From Terfezia claveryi (Eukaryota; Ascomycota; Pezizomycetes; Pezizales; Pezizaceae), in the NCBI GenBank assembly GCA_015179025.1, contig WHUX01000447.1:1-26067 (forward strand): a DNA stretch of 26,067 bases. Reading direction: 5' to 3'. Position numbers and translations under genes: made by a program. Positions 19,296-26,067 of the stretch are shown in pieces. The notes under the pieces are model-generated. The model worked only from the letters and a program-made list of their open reading frames with translations. It was not told the origin of the DNA and did not search any database. The first letter of the stretch is position 1. Every line of letters begins with the position of its first letter.

Positions 19296-22200
19296 CTACC
19301 AGAAACTACACCATCCGATATAATGTTGACAAAGACACTAAAACAACTCATTAGTGAAATCTCAGATTTACGCCGATGTCGGAAATTACCTCCAAAGACG
19401 TTGCCTGCTGGATAAGTTTGTCCACCTGATCTGGTATTGTAAGCTCTTCGTTGGCCTTAAAGTCATACCCAGTCAATTTATCCTTCACTCTTCGCAAGAC
19501 AACGAGAGCTCGGGCATTTTGAACTTCTGGTTTTTGGGTTCCTGTGGAAAATTAGTGAGAGTCAATTGAGAAGGATGGCAGAGCTACCATTAATTTCAAA
19601 TTCATCTGACCTACTTCCTCGAGCATGACGATACGACCCCTCGACCCCGGCATCTATACCTAAGAAATGAGCATTATGGCGGTGTTTAGGATATTGTCAA
19701 TCTGGGTTTTACTTACCAACAATACTCCTTCGCCTATCGACTGACATGTCAAGTCCTTGCTCTGCGGGGCTCTCTTTGGCTCCCAGTCGCCAGTGCATTA
19801 AGGGATCGTGCATGAATGCCTCGAGAACAGCCATCAATGATTCTTTGTTTTCCCGAAGTACCCTCATGACAGCCTCGCAAGTGATCCTGAAGCTACCCTC
19901 GATGTTGCTCACTTCCATCGCATATGTGATCATGCGGGTCAGTCTGAAAGGCACCTTTTCCGGATACTTTTCTCTGTGCATTGCCACCTCGAAGCAGTCA
20001 CCGAAGTCAATGTGAATGACCTTTCCTGTTCCTCGATCGAGCATCAAGTTCGACGGGTGTCGATCTCCTAGACCAAGGATGTAACCGACCATAGACATGA
20101 CCCCCAGCGATCTCGTATAATTTGTCCGTCTATCCAACCAAGCCTCTGAACTCTTACTCTTCAGCCACAGCACCCTGTAAAGATCTTGCCCAGTAGTGTT
20201 TTCAAGAGCGTAACCAAGACTTCAACTTTCTGCATCAAGGTTAGGTTATCGTAATCAGGTGCCATCTGGAGCATAATGCGATGCTCGATGTTAAAAAGAA
20301 TTTTCCTGCTTTCACGATATTCCCTGATCAACACATGTAGTGTGTCGCTATTAGGGACCCAACCCAAGAGACCAGAACTCTGTGAAAGGGGGATGACTGG
20401 GTAACGCTGGATATTCAAGTGTCTCTTGAAACACTCAGAATCCATATTCAACAATGTGTTTACGAGGCCAAAAAGCTGCATTACACGTTCATCTTGCCGT
20501 ATATCTTCATGCCCTTTGAGAGCATAGACGTATGCGATACCATCATTACCCTGAATAGTTAGCTTTCGAGGACGCTGTTTAGAACTAATAACAGTAAACG
20601 TTGGGTCAAAGCTCTTAATTTTGACAATTGGTTTATCGGTGTGATAGGTTCCTGAGTGGAAGTCAGCAGGCGATGTTAGCCTAAGACGTTACTTAAGAAG
20701 AGGTATATCCTACCAGGGACGGCCAGTTCGAGATCACGGGCATGTTGCAATTTAGGTGATACATATTGTAGATCCAGAGATATTAATGAGGGAAGTTGCT
20801 TTGCAATTTTGCGGAAGACCTGGTGAAATTAGTTTGAGCTCATAACAGAGACTTGGAGTGGCGAGTCAACCTGATAATAGAGATCCCAGGCTTGATTCAA
20901 ATCCCCGACCTCACCAGTACGCCTATAGGTATTACACCAATCACGGGCATCATGTAAATCACGGCCGAACGCTTGATGGAAAGAAATCTCGCGCAGAGTT
21001 TCAGGGCCTACTCTAGTTAGTCACGGAACCAAGGCAAAAGCAAATGCCTCACTCACTCTTTCCAACATTTCGTGCAATGGCTCTAAAGCCTTCAACATGG
21101 CTTCGATATTATGGTCTCCAAAATACAGACGAGATGCTTCTTCCAACCCCTCATGCCAAAGTTCGTGCCACAATACAGCAACACGGATAAGTTCCTGACT
21201 GACGATCTCCGCCTGCTCCACCAATTTCGCACTATGTGATCTCATACTGTCCATAATTTGGGATGCGGACTTCTGCCTTCTAGAAAGATTCGACTTTGAC
21301 GCAACCGTCAAAGGGTACACCAGTGCTTGTGGGTGGGCTCTACCGACCTCGGCAAGTAACTGGTGTACAGAATGCCGCACCACTGGATTTGGCTGATTGA
21401 TTCTGGCAATCAATTGAGGAATAACCTCAAGCCAGGTATCGATACTGACAGCATTGAATCCCTCTGTAACAGCAGCATTAACCTCGTGATGCCCACCATA
21501 TGCAAACCATAGGGTGAGAAGTCGAAGAGTATCTTGCAGTGAGCTACCATCAGACAATGAAATAGACCTAAAAAGCCTTTAACTGCTGGAACGACATGGT
21601 TGGTAAGGATGTCGGGTGAGACGTCTGGATTGTCAACGCCAGTACTATCTTTTCCGTCAGAGCATTCACAACTTCAAAGTTTGCTAGGGCCCATGAATGC
21701 CATGCCTTATACCAAGTTGGATGGTAGTGTGTTGCGAGCATGTATGAACGTAAAATCTCATTCACCTTCTCCGGCCGCCATGTATTCTGCAATGCGACTT
21801 GCCATTCACCTTGCTTGAGATAGCATCTAGCAAGCAAGCGGGTATATTCGTCCCTTGCCGCTTGACTTTGCCTTTGGTTTGCTTCTGGAGGATATTGGCC
21901 AGGTAAATCCGAAGACATCTTTGTTGTGAAATTAGTGAGATGCAAGAGAGCCTTTTGTTGGTCTCCAGTCGCCCACATATACTTCAGATGTGCATACATA
22001 ACCTGGGGCGGTGCTTTCATGTTTGTTGAGAAATTTGCAATATTACCTCCACCACCGTCAATATCAAGCAGGGAATTAAGTGACTTCTCAGCGAGCCCTA
22101 TTCTGCCAGATTTCCGGCATAGATTCGCAAATTTAATCCACATCTCCATATTCTCTTTCGGAGATATAACCAGTGCTCGGACCTTCAACATTCTCTGCCA

Positions 22201-25200
22201 GACTTCAACGTTTCTCTGACATCCTTTCAGACGTTTCGTCCAAGTTCTCCTCATGGTCTCACGCTTTTCCTCGTTTTCGGCGTTGAGCTTATATACAATG
22301 ATCTCCTCCAGCTCGGCAAGCATCTGCACCCGCACAATCACGCTATATGCACGATTGTAGCTTTCGCCTACAAGGGCGCTTAGTTCAGTGTCGAGCCCCT
22401 CTCTAGCCTTCTCAATGTGAGCCGCTGCATCATCAAATTGATTACGATGAAGTGCAAGAATAGCCCCAAAGAATGATCGATCCGGTGATGCTTGCTTCAT
22501 GACCGAAATATAGTCATCCATAAGTTCCCATTGTCCAAGACCCCACGCTGCAGCTGCTGCGAGGGGGGCAATAGCTCGTTGCATTTCATGGGTAGCAGAG
22601 CCCCATTTGTCCTGCGCAAGCTGGGACAATAAATCCCATTCTCCCAAGGCGTGCAAGCAACGCATCTTACCCATTGTAACCTCAAAGGAGACTGGGTCCT
22701 CAGCCTCTCGTCTTTGGTAGGCCTTCAGTGCTTCTTCCCAGCGTTGCAGTTTCTCGAACCATGTTTCCTTCAATGGAACATCATTGTACTGCTGGGCCCG
22801 CCGAAGAATACCAATGGCAGCATCAGATTGTTGTAGTTGATTATTGATACTGATGAGTGCTTCAATCGTGCTCGTTTGTGGCTCCTGTAGGAATTCGAGT
22901 TCCTTGTAATGTAACGCTTTTGCAAACGCATGGCATTTCGCAGCATAACCTCCAAAGTCCTGATATCGATTGGCAGTGCCTTGTCGTCATGCTCCATGAA
23001 CTCTGCCAGATTCAGGAGGATCTGTAGGATTTCTGGCGGGATATGTGGTGAAGTGACCGCCATCTCAATTGAGCGGACTAATTCTTCTTGGAATTGCTCA
23101 TAGAGTTCCGTCCAACAGGATACAAAGGCTGCATTAAATAGATCTCGAGCAAGCGGGTAGTAAACGCCCGCCAGCCCAGCGCAAGCACGAAGGGCATGTG
23201 ATGGGGATTGCTTCAGAAGTTCCACACTGAATCTACGAATCCACTCTTGCCAGTCTTCTCTCGTAGACTTCTGTGATGCCTCCCAAGCATTCTTCAGGTG
23301 CTGTTGATTGACTGGTAATTTCTTAGGACCGAAATCAGGAAAGGCTGACTCCTCTGGCTTATCACCGAACATCTCATCCGGACTCAAGTCTTGAGGTAGA
23401 GGCTCCCCTTGAGCAACTTGGAGACCAGAAGTTCGTAGTTAGTGTGTTGTATTTTATGATAAACCAAGCTTTTGTTGATCATAGCAATGTAGTGGGTATA
23501 GTCATGACCGAGCTGAAAGACGAGTGCACACAGGGTATCAAGAGCCACAGTTCGCAATTCCGGAGGGCCGTCATCAAAACTCGATTAAGGGGATGTATTG
23601 TGCGGGAAGCATGGTCTGAAATATTCACTTTCCTCGACAGTTTGGCCACTGTTTCAATGGCCATTTTCCGTGTTGAAATAGGGTGCGAGGGCTTGTCAAA
23701 CATTCGTACAATGACGGGTATAATCAGATGCATGTACTCCTCACTATTAGGCCCGAAAACGAGAAATGCATGAAGGACTTTCTCGTAGGCATGCCCCTAG
23801 CGGTGTTATCGGATTCCAATACCTGTAGCATGAGTGGCAGTAACTGGGCCAGATAGAGCTTAAATTCTCCCTCGAGAGAGCGTGCAATCGCCTCCACCAG
23901 TAAAAGGATCGTTCCCAAAAGAGTTGGTGATATGTTCCAATATTCCCTGACAAGTTGAAGAATCTCAGGAAGATAATTCCGAATGTGTTGCTTGACAATG
24001 GATACTAAAATAGCCAATTGATTGAAGTAGGACTCTACCTTGCTGGGTGCCGATACCTTAATGACTGATACAAAGCCTGGGATGATTTTGTCCAGAAACG
24101 GTACGCATTTAAGACCCAGGGTCTTAAAAATATTCATAATGGCCTCAATAACAGATGAGTGATGCATGGCTAATGAGGAATCCTTCAACATGTTCATCAA
24201 TGAATTGATTACAACTGTGGGGTAGTACTCTTCGTTAGACGGCGTCAGTCCGGTCATCATCAAAGATACATCCGTAATAGCGCCCCCTTGATCCGCCAAA
24301 GGTAACTCAGAACCCCGTTCCACTGTCTAAACGTTGTCAGCATGAAACGATTCCGGTGCATGCTGCAGATAACTTACCTGATGTCTGTACGGGTCCAGAG
24401 CACCCAATATACCCATCAACTTAATTGTCTCCTTTCGGAGAAATCCGGTTTGCTCTGTTTTGACAATATTCACGAGTATTGGGAGTAGCTGCGGATACTC
24501 TACATACGGGTCAATAACATATCCGGAATTGCTAGCCAGTTGGCCCAAAGTCCGAAGCGCGGCGTCCCTTTTTGTGGGAGAGCTCTGATCCTGTATAGTC
24601 TCGATAATGAGTGGCATTAATTTCGGGATATACGGAATCATATCCTCGCCTCCCACTGTTGCTAACTCCCCAAGTGCTTTGAGAATACTTGATGCGACTC
24701 CGGCGCTACTATCCCTAGCTTTGGGTAAAAGAACGCTGACGATAGGATCAACATATGGCTTGATTAACTGCTTGGAGGCTGCCACAAGGTTGCTTAGAAG
24801 TTTTGCGCCTTCCTCCTTATTTCGGGGTACGGTAGAATACTCCAACTCGGTGAGGAGCTGTATCAAATTTTTCCTGAGGGAAGGCATGACGTAGGCTGGG
24901 TTGTGATGCGTCAGGCGTCCGATGATTGTCATTGAGGCCTCCCGAATAGCGAAAACTTCATCGTTCAGTGCGAGGAATAAGGAACGAACATTCTCAGCTC
25001 GCGCCAAATGCCGGTCAAAGCGTGAGTCTAGGGACAACAAGACCGTTCTTCTTATGATGGGCTCTATGCTGGGTGTTAGTATCGGTTAAAATGGTGATCA
25101 ATTTAGAAGCATATCTGACCTGGATCTGAGATTCCAACTGTTAGGAGTTTATCTATTACCTCCCCTACGACCTGTATAGCATGATTGCTGGTCTGATAGC

Positions 25201-26067
25201 ATATAGGGTCCCGTACGAATAGCTGACAGCAAGTCAGAGCAGCAGCTTTCCGAACCTCCGCATTGTCATCTTCAACATATCTGATTACACAATCTCGCAC
25301 GAACTCATTCAAAACATGCCCACTAAAGTCGAAACTTCCCAAAGTGTGTAAAGCAAGAGTGATCTCGAGGTTCCTTGCCTCGGGAGTTTGGCCATCCTTG
25401 TGGTCTTTTGGTCCCGCTGGAGACAGCGTGGGAGGCTCCCAGGACTTCCTAAGGGCTTGAAAGGCCTCCCACTCAAGACGATGCTGAGCATATTGAGTAG
25501 TTTTTCCTGGATAATCGGAAGTAGCGGAGGGATATAGTGAGCTAAATCCACTAGAGCCTGCGTAAGACTCTCACTGAGGCCACAGGCGAATATTAGATCG
25601 AGAAGCTCATGCATATGCTTTGTTAATGCCTGACCAACCGCTGTGGCCAACATACTGATACATTCAAATATAGGAGCCTCCTGAATATTCTTATTGCGGC
25701 TGGTACGTAAAATCACTGTTAGTTAAGACTACATCTCTAACGACTGTTCTTCTCACCTCTTTGCGCTTAGACCCTCTCTGATGCTTCCCAAAATCGCATC
25801 CAGATATGGACTTGTATTACTTCCAACCGCCATTGCCACCTTCCCTATAGCCATGAAAGCTGCACTTCGGTCCCGGTCTTTCTTTAATTGTGCTTGTAAG
25901 TGCATCATGCATTTGTGGAGGTATGAGGCGACAAATTCTTGGGGATTGTATGATGCCAGATTTGGTATTAACGAGATGACAAGCCTTCGAATAAGATGGT
26001 CTCGGTGGTCTTTGAATCTCATTACCACTTCGCAAACATCTCTGTAGTGGTCATGCATGAACATTCC
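19296..26067 (-). CDS. tor: Serine/threonine-protein kinase TOR (PIKK family), 5' end outside window
   Basis: TOR is the catalytic subunit of TORC1 and TORC2, controlling growth, translation and autophagy in response to nutrients. Ten exons: 26067-25757, 25699-25120, 25063-24378, 24326-21057, 21007-20871, 20819-20714, 20651-19717, 19659-19615, 19541-19390, 19337-19296. Domains in order: HEAT repeats (26067 to about 23450), FAT (about 23300-21650), FRB (about 21220-20800, with [21 protein letters not shown]), kinase (about 20640-19790, with [16 protein letters not shown] and HIDFGDCF), and FATC ending [11 protein letters not shown]. About 2090 codons are present of the roughly 2400 usual, so the N-terminus is missing. 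Single-base deletions at seven sites break the frame (see findings). With one base restored at each, all intron phases agree. The identification is certain; whether this copy is functional depends on those bases. Confidence 0.95.
19338..19389 (-). other. TOR intron inside FATC
   Basis: 52 nt, donor GTAATT, branch CACTAATG, acceptor TTTTAG, phase 0. Without removing it the protein would end in a non-homologous tail; with it removed the conserved C-terminus [12 protein letters not shown] is restored from a 42 nt last exon. Confidence 0.9.
19542..19614 (-). other. TOR intron before FATC
   Basis: 73 nt, donor GTAGGT, branch CACTAAT, acceptor TCCACAG, phase 1. It joins the 45 nt exon to the exon carrying [19 protein letters not shown]. 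Confidence 0.8.
19660..19716 (-). other. TOR intron after kinase
   Basis: 57 nt, donor GTAAGT, acceptor TTCTTAG, phase 1. It separates the RRRSIV end of the kinase exon from a 45 nt exon. Confidence 0.8.
20652..20713 (-). other. TOR intron between FRB and kinase
   Basis: 62 nt, donor GTAGGA, branch GGCTAACA, acceptor ACTCAG. Splicing joins DLELAVP to GTYHTDKP in phase 1. Confidence 0.85.
20820..20870 (-). other. TOR intron inside FRB
   Basis: 51 nt, weak donor GTTGAC, branch AACTAAT, acceptor CACCAG. It contains an in-frame TAA, and removal joins AWDLYYQ to VFRKIAKQ exactly as in the family. Confidence 0.85.
21008..21056 (-). other. TOR intron inside FRB
   Basis: Donor GTGAGT, branch GACTAAC, acceptor GAGTAG, 49 nt. 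With these consensus sites the frame needs one more G at the exon start to give the conserved LERGPETLRE. Using the second donor (GTGAGG, intron 21008-21052) keeps the frame as written but gives LERVSPETLRE. Given the other missing homopolymer bases nearby I prefer the first reading. Confidence 0.7.
24327..24377 (-). other. TOR intron (HEAT region)
   Basis: 51 nt, donor GTAAGT, branch-like GCTGACA, acceptor TTTAG. Splicing joins LDPYRHQ to TVERG in phase 0. Confidence 0.85.
25064..25119 (-). other. TOR intron (HEAT region)
   Basis: 56 nt, donor GTCAGA, branch TACTAAC, acceptor CATAG. Splicing joins GISDP to EPIIRRTVL in phase 1. An upstream CAG (25069-25071 on the plus strand) gives the wrong frame. 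Confidence 0.85.
25700..25756 (-). other. TOR intron (HEAT region)
   Basis: 57 nt, donor GTGAGA, branch-like TTAACTAAC, acceptor TACCAG. Splicing joins SAK to SRNKN through an AG/C codon (phase 2). Confidence 0.85.

Noticed and set aside
19296..26067. Calling TOR a pseudogene
   Set aside because: All breaks are single-base losses, nearly all at homopolymers; splice sites, catalytic motifs and FATC are intact, and phases fit after restoring one base each. Sequence error is more likely, though not proven.

Overview
The window is eukaryotic and fungal, most likely a filamentous ascomycete (Pezizomycotina). The reasons are ~50-60 nt introns with GTAAGT/GTGAGT donors and CTAAC-type branch points, a TOR kinase of ascomycete type, chromodomain-bearing Ty3/Gypsy retrotransposons, a LINE ORF1 of the Tad type, and mutation typical of repeat-induced point mutation (RIP: C-to-T, best in CpA, creating TAG/TAA/TGA stops). 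Class and species cannot be read from the sequence.

Layout. Positions 1-18913 are a graveyard of degraded retroelements with no intact gene. Two LTR families are present. Family A has LTRs of ~737 bp with ends TGTAAG...CTTACA. Family B has an LTR of ~1464 bp with ends like TRTTACGGGG...CCCCGTRAYA. From the left: the 3' end of a plus-strand A element (integrase C-terminus and chromodomain, LTR 639-1376); a B-family LTR (1377-2731) whose first ~103 bp are missing because the A element sits in it; a minus-strand A-family element (RT fragment, protease, gag, 5' LTR 5901-6636) broken inside RT exactly where the B LTR ends; the 3' half of a plus-strand B element (RNase H tail, integrase, chromodomain, LTR 8603-10066) broken inside RNase H exactly where the minus-strand A element ends; and a second B-family interior directly after that LTR (gag, protease, RT, RNase H, to ~14475). 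This is best read as A nested in B nested in A nested in B.

From ~14480 to 15480 lies the integrase-chromodomain end of a third Ty3/Gypsy element, then ~500 bp of non-coding DNA with three degenerate palindromes. About 15.9-18.5 kb is an extremely AT-rich, CpA/TpG-depleted island with two divergent degenerate reading frames: an unidentified minus-strand coiled-coil protein, and a plus-strand LINE ORF1 whose last part (18490-18761) is suddenly of normal composition. The LINE ends in an A20 tract at 18894-18913 with no ORF2.

Positions 19296-26067 hold the minus-strand TOR (target of rapamycin) kinase gene, open at the right edge. Nine introns can be placed, and HEAT repeats, FAT, FRB, kinase and FATC regions are recognisable. 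The stop is 383 bp from the LINE poly(A) tract. The reading frame is interrupted by seven certain and one probable single-base deletion, nearly all at homopolymers. Restoring one base at each makes every intron phase agree and gives ~2090 codons. This looks more like a sequence-quality artefact than decay, although recent pseudogenization is not excluded.
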